The notes under the pieces are model-generated. The model was not told the origin of the DNA, made no database searches, and saw only the letters and a list, made by a program, of their open reading frames with translations. A stretch of DNA of 64,000 bases from Bacteroides cellulosilyticus. GTDB taxonomy: Bacteria > Bacteroidota > Bacteroidia > Bacteroidales > Bacteroidaceae. The position numbers were made by a program, and so were the translations under genes. Below are positions 36,560-44,772 of the stretch, in pieces. The stretch is taken from the NCBI RefSeq assembly GCF_020091405.1, contig NZ_CP081903.1:4650501-4714500 (forward strand). Direction: 5' to 3'. The stretch's first letter is position 1, and the number at the start of each line of letters is the position of its first letter.

Positions 36560-38299
36560 TTATTTGTTAATCTTGCCCCAGGTATCTTTCAACCCTACAG
36601 TACGGTTGAATACCATCTTTTCCGGTGTGGAGTCCGGATCTACATTGAAGTAACCGATGCGCTGGAACTGCAAGTAAGTAAGCGGTTTCATGCCTGCGGC
36701 ATATTTCTCAATGTAGCAATGGGGCAGTATATGCAATGAATCCGGGTTGATGATTTCTTTCATCGCTTCCAGGGCATCGCAGTTTTTAGCTTCGCGAATA
36801 GCGGCAAGCTCGTCGCGTGGGTTCTCCACTTTCCACAGGCGGTCGTAGAGGCGTACTTCGGCTTCGAGACAATGGTCGCAGCTAACCCAATGCAGGGTAC
36901 CTTTCACCTTACGGTTTGCTTCGGGCATACCGCTCTTGGTGTTCGGGTCGTATTCGCAATATACTTCAACTACTTCTCCGGCTTCATTTTTCTTGCAACC
37001 GGTACATTTTACGATATAAGCACTCTTCAGGCGCACTTCCTGTCCCGGAGTCATACGGAAATATTTTTTTGGAGCATCCTCCATGAAGTCTTCACGTTCC
37101 ATCCACAGTTCACGGCTGAATTCGATGAAGTGACTGCCTTCTTCCGGTTTTTCCGGATTATTGATAGCTTCCAGTTCTTCCACTTGTCCTTCGGGGTAGT
37201 TGGTAATTACCAGCTTCACCGGGTTCACAACGGCAGATACACGAATTGCGCGGGAATTAAGGTCTTCGCGCAGGGCGCTTTCCAGCAAGGCAAATTCATT
37301 GAGCGCATCATAAGTGGTATATCCGATTTTATCGATAAACTTGTGGATAGACTCAGGAGAATATCCGCGACGGCGGAAACCACAGATAGTCGGCATACGG
37401 GGATCATCCCATCCGTTCACCAGTTTCTCTTTTACCAGAGTCAACAGATTACGTTTGCTCATCAGCGTATAGCTGAGGTTCAGTTTATTGAACTCATACT
37501 GGTGAGGACGGTTATCATTCAAATCCTGTCCTTCTTTCACCCAGTCTACAAAAAGATCGTAGAGCGGACGGTGAGGAACGAATTCCAACGTACAGAGAGA
37601 ATGGGTTACGCCTTCGAAGTAGTCGCTTTGTCCATGTGCGAAGTCATACATCGGATAAGCTTTCCAAGTGGTGCCCGTGCGATGGTGCGGATGGTTCACT
37701 ACACGGTAAATGATGGGATCGCGGAAGTGCATGTTCGGATTCGCCATGTCAATCTTGGCACGGAGCACCATGGCACCTTCTGCTATTTCACCTGTATTCA
37801 TCTTCTTGAACAAGGAGAGGCTTTCTTCTATCGGGCGGTTGCGGTAGGGACTTTCCACACCCGGTTGGGTAGGAGTACCTTTCTGTTGTGCTATTTGCTC
37901 GGATGTCTGTTCGTCAATATATGCTTTACCTTCTTCAATGAGGCGGATGGCAAAGTCCCACAATTGCTGGAAGTAATCGGACGCATAGTATTCATTACCC
38001 CATTGGTAACCCAACCATTGAATATCTTCCTTGATGGCTTCTACATATTCCACATCTTCCTTGGTAGGATTGGTATCATCGAAACGCAGATTGCAGATGC
38101 CATTGTGGTCGGCTGCAATACCAAAATCAAGGCAAATAGCCTTGGCGTGACCGATGTGGAGGTATCCGTTGGGCTCGGGCGGGAAACGCGTTTGCACCTT
38201 ACCACCGTTTTTACCCTCTTTTAAATCTTTCTCAACAATTTGTTCAATGAAGTTGAGGCTCTTTTTTTCGCCTACTTCTTCGCTCTTAATATCTGCCAT
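36560..38299 (-). CDS. glnS: Glutaminyl-tRNA synthetase
   Basis: 579 residues. Class I signatures: HIGH at 48-51 in PPEPNGYLHIGHAKAI, and LMSKRNL as the KMSKS-like loop. CTLEFVPHRPLYD is typical of GlnRS rather than GluRS (where the block ends differently), and the C-terminal beta-barrel is present. It charges tRNA-Gln. Its presence suggests direct glutaminylation. A -7 box lies at 38332-38339 (minus strand). Confidence 0.95.
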   Translation of the reverse strand: MADIKSEEVGEKKSLNFIEQIVEKDLKEGKNGGKVQTRFPPEPNGYLHIGHAKAICLDFGIAADHNGICNLRFDDTNPTKEDVEYVEAIKEDIQWLGYQWGNEYYASDYFQQLWDFAIRLIEEGKAYIDEQTSEQIAQQKGTPTQPGVESPYRNRPIEESLSLFKKMNTGEIAEGAMVLRAKIDMANPNMHFRDPIIYRVVNHPHHRTGTTWKAYPMYDFAHGQSDYFEGVTHSLCTLEFVPHRPLYDLFVDWVKEGQDLNDNRPHQYEFNKLNLSYTLMSKRNLLTLVKEKLVNGWDDPRMPTICGFRRRGYSPESIHKFIDKIGYTTYDALNEFALLESALREDLNSRAIRVSAVVNPVKLVITNYPEGQVEELEAINNPEKPEEGSHFIEFSRELWMEREDFMEDAPKKYFRMTPGQEVRLKSAYIVKCTGCKKNEAGEVVEVYCEYDPNTKSGMPEANRKVKGTLHWVSCDHCLEAEVRLYDRLWKVENPRDELAAIREAKNCDALEAMKEIINPDSLHILPHCYIEKYAAGMKPLTYLQFQRIGYFNVDPDSTPEKMVFNRTVGLKDTWGKINK

Positions 38300-38331
38300 A
38301 ATGGTATGTATATATTCTAAAAATCAAGCTA

Positions 38332-38339
38332 CAAAAGTA
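38332..38339 (-). promoter_or_regulatory. -7 box of glnS
   Basis: tacttttg on the minus strand matches TAnnTTTG, 33 bp before the start codon. Confidence 0.6.
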
Positions 38340-38360
38340 AGACATTTTTTTCGTTTATCC

Positions 38361-39170
38361 TTATTTCACGGGAATATATCCACTCTTTTTAATGATTTCC
38401 TGACCGGCAGGTGACAGGATGAAACTGATGAGTGGGTTTACTTGTCCGGTGTTTTCCGTATTATAGTAATAATACAGAGGTCGTACGATGGGGTAACTCT
38501 TGTCTGTGGCACTTTCCATTGTGGGCGGCGCAAAGTGTTTGCCGTCATAAGATACGGAAAGTGACTTGACGCGAGGGGAGAGATAAGCCAGTCCTACGTA
38601 CCCTATTGCTCCCTTCGTCTGACTGACGGATTGGATAATGGCTCCGGTGGCGGGCATGGAAAGGCTACTACTCATATAATTTTTATTTTTGAGAACGCTT
38701 TCCTTGAAAAACTCATAGGTGCCCGAAGATGTTTCACGGGAATATACTACGATTTTACGATCATCTCCGCCCACTTGTTTCCAATTCGTGATTTTTCCCC
38801 GGAAGATATCTTCCAGCTGTTGGCGTGTCAGCTGTTTCACGGGGTTGGAAGGATGTACCACGACGGCGAGGGCATCGTAGGCGACGATTACTTCTTCTAC
38901 TTCCTTGCCTGCGGACTTTACTTTCATTTTCTCGCTGAACTTGATGGGGCGGGATGCCATGGCAATATCCGTCGTTCCGTCCATTAAAGCGGAAATGCCC
39001 ACGCCGGTGCCGCCACCCGTGACGGTAACCCGGGCATCGGGATTGAGTGCCATAAACCTTTCAGCGGTCTGTTGTGCTACGGGGAGTACGGTGTCACTGC
39101 CTTTAATACGCTGTGCTTGCATGCTGCTTGCAGCTAATGTCAGGAGTAGGATAATACTTATTCTTTTCAT
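38361..39170 (-). CDS. pstS: Phosphate-binding periplasmic protein
   Basis: 269 residues with a signal peptide (cut near SSMQAQ). PstS blocks: GSDTVLPVAQQ at the start, TGGGTGVGISALMDGTTDIA, and SRETSSGTYEFF (phosphate-contacting). It captures phosphate and delivers it to PstCAB. The gene is divergent from pstC, unlike the usual pstS-first operon, with 11-bp-phased repeats in the shared gap. Confidence 0.93.
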   Translation of the reverse strand: MKRISIILLLTLAASSMQAQRIKGSDTVLPVAQQTAERFMALNPDARVTVTGGGTGVGISALMDGTTDIAMASRPIKFSEKMKVKSAGKEVEEVIVAYDALAVVVHPSNPVKQLTRQQLEDIFRGKITNWKQVGGDDRKIVVYSRETSSGTYEFFKESVLKNKNYMSSSLSMPATGAIIQSVSQTKGAIGYVGLAYLSPRVKSLSVSYDGKHFAPPTMESATDKSYPIVRPLYYYYNTENTGQVNPLISFILSPAGQEIIKKSGYIPVK

Positions 39171-39269
39171 AATAGGTATTGTTTATAATTACTTTAATGT
39201 AGTAAACTAACGATAGTATAACAACCTTCATACTACTCTTTTTGTTTATTGTCTGCAAATAAAGCAATC

Positions 39270-39353
39270 GTGTATTACGATGCTATTACAAAGCTTGTGT
39301 TTTTGCGGGTTGTAACGCTTTTGTAATATGTTTGAAACATTTCTTTCAAATGT
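39270..39353. promoter_or_regulatory. 11-bp-phased direct repeats in the pstS/pstC gap (candidate Pho box)
   Basis: Towards pstC (plus): ttgtaacgctt (39310), ttgtaatatgt (39321), ttgaaacattt (39332) and a weaker ctttcaaatgt (39343), each 11 bp. Towards pstS (minus): ttgtaatagca (39291-39281) and tcgtaatacac (39280-39270). Direct repeats in 11-bp phase are the binding pattern of PhoB/PhoP-type regulators in other phyla. A TTTCTTTG box (about 39382-39389) lies about 28 bp downstream on the pstC side. Binding is inference. Confidence 0.6.
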
Positions 39354-39413
39354 TAGTCACACTCTCTTAACATCAGCCCCGTTTCTTTGCATGCAGGATA
39401 TCAACAGGTATTT

Positions 39414-40598
39414 ATGAAGAAACTTTTTGAAAAAATAGTAGAAGGTATATTGGCTTGCAGTGGTTTCGTAACAAGCATTACCATTGTGCTTATCATCCTG
39501 TTTCTCTTTTCCGAGGCGTTGGGGTTGTTCAACAGCCGGGTGATTGAAGAGGGATATGTATTGGCATTGAATAAAGATAATAAGGTTACTGAGCTGACAC
39601 CGGCTCAGATAAAAGATGTTTTCGACGAGGAAATAACAAACTGGAATGAGGTCGGAGGGCAGGATATGCCTATCCGGCTTTTCCGTTTGGAGGATATCAC
39701 CCAGTATTATACCGAAGAAGAACTGGGTCCTTCTTATGAACACGCCGGAGCAAGGATTACCGAGTTGGTGGAGCGTACACCGGGCATCATTGCTTTTGTG
39801 CCGCAACAGTTTATTGTCCGGCAAGACTCTGTACACTTGTTACGCGATAATACGATTTCAGTGAAAGACGTCTTTGCCGGTGCCGAATGGTTTCCTACGG
39901 CTACACCTGCCGCGCAATTTGGCTTTTTGCCACTGATAACGGGTACATTATGGGTGAGTCTTTTTGCCATTCTAATTGCTCTTCCGTTTGGCCTTTCGGT
40001 AGCTATCTATATGTCCGAAGTGGCAAATCCTAAGGTACGTAATTTGTTGAAGCCGATAATTGAGTTACTGAGTGGTATTCCGTCAGTGGTATATGGCTTC
40101 TTCGGATTGATAGTCATTGTGCCGCTCATACAGAAAGTGTTCGACTTGCCGGTTGGCGAAAGCGGTCTGGCGGGAAGTATCGTATTGGCAATAATGGCAT
40201 TGCCCACGATTATCACTGTGACAGAAGATGCCATGCGCAACTGTCCCCGTGCCATGCGTGAAGCCAGTCTGGCATTGGGAGCTTCGCAATGGCAAACTAT
40301 ATATAAGGTGGTGATACCCTATTCTGTATCGGGCATCACTTCCGGAGTAGTGCTGGGCATCGGACGCGCCATCGGAGAAACGATGGCGGTATTGATGGTG
40401 ACAGGCAATGCGGCCGTTATACCGCATACCATTCTGGAGCCGTTGCGCACCATTCCTGCTACGATTGCAGCGGAACTAGGAGAAGCACCTGCCGGAGGAG
40501 CTCATTATGAAGCTTTATTCCTTTTGGGAGTAGTATTGTTCTTTATCAGTTTGCTGATCAACTTCACGGTGGAAGCTGTATCGGCCCGGAAAAGATAG
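39414..40598 (+). CDS. pstC: Phosphate ABC transporter permease with periplasmic PstS-like segment
   Basis: 394 residues from ATG 39414 (MKKLFEKIVEG); the frame is open from 39387, but the promoter-like box overlaps there. The first helix (about 17-38) is followed by a periplasmic segment of about 110 residues (42-150), in which LTPAQIKDVFDEEITNWNEV (61-80), then GG, parallels the PstS block LTRQQLEDIFRGKITNWKQV (114-133), then GG. The permease core follows with LSGIPSVVYGFFGL and EASLALGASQWQT (EAA loop). It forms the membrane channel with PstA. Confidence 0.93.
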   Translation: MKKLFEKIVEGILACSGFVTSITIVLIILFLFSEALGLFNSRVIEEGYVLALNKDNKVTELTPAQIKDVFDEEITNWNEVGGQDMPIRLFRLEDITQYYTEEELGPSYEHAGARITELVERTPGIIAFVPQQFIVRQDSVHLLRDNTISVKDVFAGAEWFPTATPAAQFGFLPLITGTLWVSLFAILIALPFGLSVAIYMSEVANPKVRNLLKPIIELLSGIPSVVYGFFGLIVIVPLIQKVFDLPVGESGLAGSIVLAIMALPTIITVTEDAMRNCPRAMREASLALGASQWQTIYKVVIPYSVSGITSGVVLGIGRAIGETMAVLMVTGNAAVIPHTILEPLRTIPATIAAELGEAPAGGAHYEALFLLGVVLFFISLLINFTVEAVSARKR

Positions 40599-40619
40599 TG
40601 TTTTACAGAGAAAAGTAAA

Positions 40620-41486
40620 ATGAGTATGATAGATAGGAAACATCTTTCGCAACGCATTGCATTCGGTACATTCCGTTTGCTGAGTCTGACGGTGGTAGGG
40701 ATACTCTTTGCCATTCTCGGCTTTATTATATATAAAGGTATAGGAGTTATCAGTTGGGAGTTTCTGACTACCGCGCCGAAGGACGGCATGACGGCAGGTG
40801 GTATTTGGCCTGCCATCGTCGGAACATTCTATCTGATGATAGGCAGTGCCCTGTTTGCCTTTCCGGTGGGAGTAATGAGTGGTATTTATATGAATGAATA
40901 CGCTCCGAAGGGCTGGATCGTTCGTCTTATCCGCATGATGACGAATAATCTGAGCGGGATACCTTCCATTGTCTTTGGTCTTTTCGGTATGGCTCTGTTC
41001 GTTAACTATATGGGGTTTGGCGACAGTATCCTTGCCGGCTCTCTTACATTGGGATTGCTCTGCGTGCCTTTGGTGATCCGTACTACCGAAGAAGCGCTGA
41101 AAGCTATTCCCGATACCCTGCGTGAAGGAAGCCGGGCTTTGGGAGCTACGAAATTGCAAACCATCTGGCATGTGATTCTGCCAATGGCCATGCCGAATGT
41201 GATAACAGGGCTTATTCTTGCTTTGGGACGTGTTTCCGGTGAGACCGCACCCATCCTGTTTACTTGTGCCGCTTATTTTCTTCCTCAGTTGCCCACAAGT
41301 ATCCTCGATCAGTGCATGGCATTGCCTTATCATCTATATGTTATTTCTACCAGTGGTACGGATATGGAAGCTCAGCTTCCGCTGGCTTATGGCACTGCTT
41401 TGGTTTTAATAATAATCATTCTCTTTGTCAATCTTCTGGCAAATGCCTTACGGAAGTATTTTGAGAAAAAAGTAAAGATGAACTAA
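40620..41486 (+). CDS. pstA: Phosphate ABC transporter permease
   Basis: 288 residues, six membrane helices. NLSGIPSIVFGLFGM and the EAA loop TLREGSRALGATKLQTIWHV are typical. It pairs with PstC and binds the PstB ATPase dimer. 21 bp after pstC and 24 bp before pstB. Confidence 0.95.
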   Translation: MSMIDRKHLSQRIAFGTFRLLSLTVVGILFAILGFIIYKGIGVISWEFLTTAPKDGMTAGGIWPAIVGTFYLMIGSALFAFPVGVMSGIYMNEYAPKGWIVRLIRMMTNNLSGIPSIVFGLFGMALFVNYMGFGDSILAGSLTLGLLCVPLVIRTTEEALKAIPDTLREGSRALGATKLQTIWHVILPMAMPNVITGLILALGRVSGETAPILFTCAAYFLPQLPTSILDQCMALPYHLYVISTSGTDMEAQLPLAYGTALVLIIIILFVNLLANALRKYFEKKVKMN

Positions 41487-41510
41487 CGGGAATAATAAAC
41501 AGTAAATGAA

Positions 41511-42266
41511 ATGATTGGTAAAATAGAAGCAAATAATGTAAACTTCTGGTATGGTGACTTTCATGCTCTGAAAGGTATCAGTATGTCGATAGAAGAACGT
41601 TCGGTGGTAGCCTTTATCGGTCCTTCGGGATGCGGCAAGTCCACTTTCCTGCGGTTATTCAACCGTATGAACGATCTGATTCCCAATACCCGCCTGACAG
41701 GTGAAATCCATATTGACGGAAAGGATATCTACGGAAAAGATGTCCAGGTGGATGAGCTCCGTAAAAAAGTAGGTATGGTGTTCCAGCGTCCTAATCCTTT
41801 TCCAAAAAGTATTTTCGAGAATGTGGCCTATGGTCTTCGGGTGAACGGGGTGACGGACAATAGTTTTATCCGTCAGCGTGTGGAAGAGTCCTTGAGGGGG
41901 GCCGCCTTGTGGGAAGAAGTAAAGGATAAGCTGAAGGTTTCCGCTTATGCACTTTCCGGCGGACAACAGCAACGCCTTTGCATAGCCCGCGCCATGGCTG
42001 TGTCTCCCTCCGTATTGCTGATGGACGAGCCGGCCTCTGCGCTCGATCCTATTTCTACGGCTAAAGTAGAAGAGCTTATTCACGAGTTGAAAGAACAGTA
42101 TACAATTGTTATCGTTACACACAATATGCAGCAGGCTGCACGCGTTAGTGATAAAACAGCATTCTTCTATTTGGGGCAAATGGTGGAATTTGACGATACT
42201 AAGAAGATATTTACGAACCCCGAGAAAGTGGAGACTCAGAACTATATTACGGGACGTTTTGGGTAA
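41511..42266 (+). CDS. pstB: Phosphate ABC transporter ATP-binding protein
   Basis: 251 residues. Walker [13 protein letters not shown], the PstB-specific [20 protein letters not shown], signature [15 protein letters not shown], Walker [14 protein letters not shown] and the H-loop THNM. It powers phosphate import. Confidence 0.97.
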   Translation: MIGKIEANNVNFWYGDFHALKGISMSIEERSVVAFIGPSGCGKSTFLRLFNRMNDLIPNTRLTGEIHIDGKDIYGKDVQVDELRKKVGMVFQRPNPFPKSIFENVAYGLRVNGVTDNSFIRQRVEESLRGAALWEEVKDKLKVSAYALSGGQQQRLCIARAMAVSPSVLLMDEPASALDPISTAKVEELIHELKEQYTIVIVTHNMQQAARVSDKTAFFYLGQMVEFDDTKKIFTNPEKVETQNYITGRFG

Positions 42267-42325
42267 GCATTTGTTTCATTGCTTTCCTCTAATTAATCAT
42301 ACAAGTAATCTTAAAATAGAAATTT

Positions 42326-43021
42326 ATGGTAAAGTTTATCGAATCGGAACTCGTCTTACTTAAAAAGGAAATAGACGAAATGTGGACCTTAGTGTATAAC
42401 CAGCTCGACCGGGCAGGGGAGGCAGTCCTGACCTTCGACCGCGAACTGGCGCAGCAAGTGTTGGTGCGCGAACGTCGCGTGAATGCCTTGGAATTGAAAA
42501 TAGACAGTGACGTAGAAGATATTATTGCCCTGTACAATCCCGTAGCTATTGATCTGCGTTTTGTGCTTGCCATGCTGAAGATCAATACAAACCTGGAACG
42601 GTTGGGGGACTTTGCCGAAGGTATAGCCCGCTTCGTGCTGAACTGTAAAGAGCCTGTCCTCGATCCGGACCTTTTGAAACAATTACGTCTGGAAGAAATG
42701 CAGGCGCAAGTACTTGCCATGCTGGAACTTGCCAAAAAGGCTCTTCAGGAAGAGAGTCAGGATTTGGCAACTTCAGTCTTTGCTAAAGACAATTTGCTGG
42801 ATGAAATAAACGCTGAAGCCACTACCATTCTGGCAGGTTATATTGCTAAACATCCGGACAGTGTTCTTCCTTGCCTGAACCTGGTAAGTGTCTTCCGTAA
42901 GTTGGAGCGTTCCGGCGACCATATTACCAACATTGCCGAAGAAATAGTCTTCTTTATCGATGCAAAAGTGTTAAAACATAGCGGAAAAACGGACGAACAT
43001 TATCCTTTAAGCAAGAAATAA
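42326..43021 (+). CDS. phoU: Phosphate signalling regulator PhoU
   Basis: 231 residues, two three-helix PhoU repeats with E/D-rich metal sites (e.g. LKINTNLERLGDFAEGIARF and LVSVFRKLERSGDHITNIAE). PhoU restrains phosphate import and Pho kinase signalling. Last gene of the pstCAB operon. Confidence 0.94.
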   Translation: MVKFIESELVLLKKEIDEMWTLVYNQLDRAGEAVLTFDRELAQQVLVRERRVNALELKIDSDVEDIIALYNPVAIDLRFVLAMLKINTNLERLGDFAEGIARFVLNCKEPVLDPDLLKQLRLEEMQAQVLAMLELAKKALQEESQDLATSVFAKDNLLDEINAEATTILAGYIAKHPDSVLPCLNLVSVFRKLERSGDHITNIAEEIVFFIDAKVLKHSGKTDEHYPLSKK

Positions 43022-43064
43022 GCTCTTTTTTAGGTAAAATTTAGCGTTTGTTAGAAAAATGCTA

Positions 43065-43072
43065 TATATTTG
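43065..43072 (+). promoter_or_regulatory. Promoter-like box downstream of phoU
   Basis: tatatttg matches TAnnTTTG with no coding frame after it. A small ttggt/accaa hairpin lies near 43112-43127. The stretch 43073-43165 has no gene I can see. Confidence 0.35.
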
Positions 43073-43190
43073 TCCATTGAAAACGATTGCGGATGTAGAA
43101 AGGCTGCATAATTGGTAATAAAACCAAAGAAATTTCAAAAAGATGTTATAAGACATGTTTTTTAATTTGGTAAGTAACCTGAAAAGCCGC

Positions 43191-43198
43191 TATATTTG
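43191..43198 (+). promoter_or_regulatory. -7 box of the candidate small RNA
   Basis: tatatttg matches TAnnTTTG; tttg at 43166-43169 is a possible -33 box (21 bp gap). Confidence 0.6.
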
Positions 43199-43204
43199 CA
43201 CCGT

Positions 43205-43293
43205 TATCCTGAAAACAATCTTTTTACCTTAAAAAAAAACTAATACCTATTGAAAACTGAAAGATGGGGCTTTGTGAAAAGCTCCATTTTTTT
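43205..43293 (+). ncRNA. Candidate small non-coding RNA
   Basis: A complete transcription unit without an ORF: -7 box at 43191-43198, a body of about 60 bases with the run accttaaaaaaaaac, then a terminator hairpin (atggggct at 43264-43271 / agctccat at 43280-43287, one G-T pair) and a T-run. The start (about 43205) is estimated from the box. The family is not recognised. It could also be a leader for ribE, but the terminator separates them. Confidence 0.5.
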
Positions 43294-43328
43294 GTACCTA
43301 TATTCCCCTTTATTTCGTATCTTTGGAG

Positions 43329-43402
43329 AAGATTAGCTGCATCCCGGCAGAACTTTTTCATGCAAGCATGAAAGTTGTGCGCTCAATTTGCATTATCTTT
43401 GT
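43329..43402 (+). promoter_or_regulatory. Repeated promoter element, copy B (drives ribE)
   Basis: tagctgcatcccggc, then aactttttcatgc-aagcatgaaagtt, then ttgcattatctttg; the -7 box (43394-43401) starts 60 bp after tagctg, as in copies A and C. A second -7 match (tatctttg, 43318-43325) lies just upstream, so ribE may have tandem promoters. Confidence 0.8.
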
Positions 43403-43448
43403 GTTCTCCAAATAAGGAATTATAAATCATTAAATCGTAAACTGAATT

Positions 43449-44051
43449 ATGTTTTCCGGAATAGTAGAAGAATGTGCCATTCTCGTGGCATTGGTAAAAG
43501 AACAAGAGAACGTACACTTCACGTTCAAGTGCTCATTTGTAAATGAATTGAAGATAGACCAGAGTGTATCTCATAACGGCGTATGCCTTACGGTAGTCAG
43601 CATGACAGAGGATACCTATACGGTTACAGCCATGAAGGAAACATTGGAGCGCTCCAACCTCGGGCTGCTGAACGTAGGAGACAAGGTGAATGTAGAGCGC
43701 AGTATGATGATGAACGGTCGCCTCGACGGACATATTGTACAGGGACATGTAGATCAAACCGCCACCTGTATCAGTGTAGAAGATGCCGAAGGAAGTTATT
43801 ACTTCACTTTCCGGTATGCTTTCGATAAGGAGATGGCAAAGCGGGGATACATTACTGTGGACAAAGGCTCTGTAACGGTGAATGGTGTTAGTCTGACGGT
43901 GTGTAATCCAACGGACGATACTTTCCAGGTAGCTATCATTCCTTATACTTTCGAATATACCAATTTTCACGATATCAAAGTTGATAGCGTAGTGAACATT
44001 GAATTTGACATTATCGGCAAATATATTAGCCGGATGCTCCAGTTTAAATAA
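43449..44051 (+). CDS. ribE: Riboflavin synthase, alpha subunit
   Basis: 200 residues. Two lumazine-binding repeats; MFSGIVEE is the classic start, with SHNGVCLTV and GSVTVNGVSLTV in equivalent positions of the two halves and GHIVQGHVD between them. It makes riboflavin from two dimethylribityllumazine molecules. No FMN riboswitch is seen upstream. Confidence 0.96.
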   Translation: MFSGIVEECAILVALVKEQENVHFTFKCSFVNELKIDQSVSHNGVCLTVVSMTEDTYTVTAMKETLERSNLGLLNVGDKVNVERSMMMNGRLDGHIVQGHVDQTATCISVEDAEGSYYFTFRYAFDKEMAKRGYITVDKGSVTVNGVSLTVCNPTDDTFQVAIIPYTFEYTNFHDIKVDSVVNIEFDIIGKYISRMLQFK

Positions 44052-44056
44052 TAGTT

Positions 44057-44129
44057 CACCACAGATTACACAAATAGCACAGAAATATTATCCTTTTATA
44101 ATCAGTGTTTATCCGTGCAATCTGTGGTG
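44057..44129. repeat. Palindrome of the ACCACAGATTACAC type
   Basis: Arms caccacagatt (44057-44067) and aatctgtggtg (44119-44129) pair perfectly, and the pairing continues imperfectly to about 27 nt per arm. It lies between ribE and the nitroreductase gene. Similar CCACAGATTRCAC sequences recur as intergenic elements in other bacteria. Confidence 0.75.
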
Positions 44130-44148
44130 CAATAAAAACATATATCAA

Positions 44149-44685
44149 ATGGACTTTTTACAATTAGTAGCCTCCCGTCAGAGTGACCGCGCTTATGATA
44201 TGACACGTCCTGTAGAGCCCGAGAAACTGGAACGGATACTGGAAGCTGCCCGTCTGGCACCATCGGCTTGTAATGCGCAACCGTGGAAGTTTGTCGTAAT
44301 CAATGATCCGGAACTTTCCGTTAAGGTAGGCAAAGCTACTGCCGGACTGGGGATGAATAAATTTGCTAAGGATGCCCCCGTTCATATCCTGGTTGTGGAA
44401 GAATCGATGAATGTCACTTCATTTCTGGGTGCAAAGATTAAGGATAAGTATTTTCCCTTGATAGATATAGGCATTGCCACAGCTCATATCACTTTAGCTG
44501 CCGAGAGTGAGGGATTAGGTTCTTGTATTCTTGGCTGGTTTGATGAGAAAGAGATTAAGAAGCTGGCCGGTATTCCATCTTCTAAGCGCTTGCTATTGGT
44601 TATCACCATCGGCTACTCTGTAAAAGAGAAGAGAAAGAAGGCGAGGAAACCGAAGGAAAAGGTGGTTTCTTACAATAAATACTGA
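44149..44685 (+). CDS. Nitroreductase family protein
   Basis: 178 residues from ATG 44149 (MDFLQLVASRQSDRAYD). The frame runs further upstream through the palindrome, which is unlikely to be coding. FMN-contacting SRQSDRAYD, LAPSACNAQPWKFVVI and the C-terminal LLLVITIGY fit the nitroreductase fold. It would reduce nitro or quinone compounds with NAD(P)H; natural substrate unknown. Confidence 0.88.
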   Translation: MDFLQLVASRQSDRAYDMTRPVEPEKLERILEAARLAPSACNAQPWKFVVINDPELSVKVGKATAGLGMNKFAKDAPVHILVVEESMNVTSFLGAKIKDKYFPLIDIGIATAHITLAAESEGLGSCILGWFDEKEIKKLAGIPSSKRLLLVITIGYSVKEKRKKARKPKEKVVSYNKY

Positions 44686-44697
44686 TTCATTGATAAA

Positions 44698-44766
44698 GGG
44701 TTAGTGATAAGTGATTAACAGACTGCGCTATGACACCGCATGGTACTAATCACTTATCACTAACCC
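44698..44766. repeat. Perfect 20-bp inverted repeat between convergent genes
   Basis: gggttagtgataagtgatta (44698-44717) and its exact complement (44747-44766), made of agtgata words, 29-base spacer. It could act as a two-way terminator. Confidence 0.85.
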
Positions 44767-44772
44767 TCTAAA

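Noticed and set aside
36872..38224. 450-codon plus-strand ORF antisense to glnS
   Set aside because: It mirrors the complete, well-conserved glnS frame, has no recognisable domain, and reads as a codon-bias shadow.
41511..42266. Phosphonate or other ABC importer instead of phosphate
   Set aside because: The [20 protein letters not shown] block and pstS/pstC/pstA/phoU neighbours are specific to Pst.
43999..44148. 50-codon N-terminal extension of the nitroreductase
   Set aside because: It overlaps the end of ribE and translates a palindrome; the family start is at 44149.
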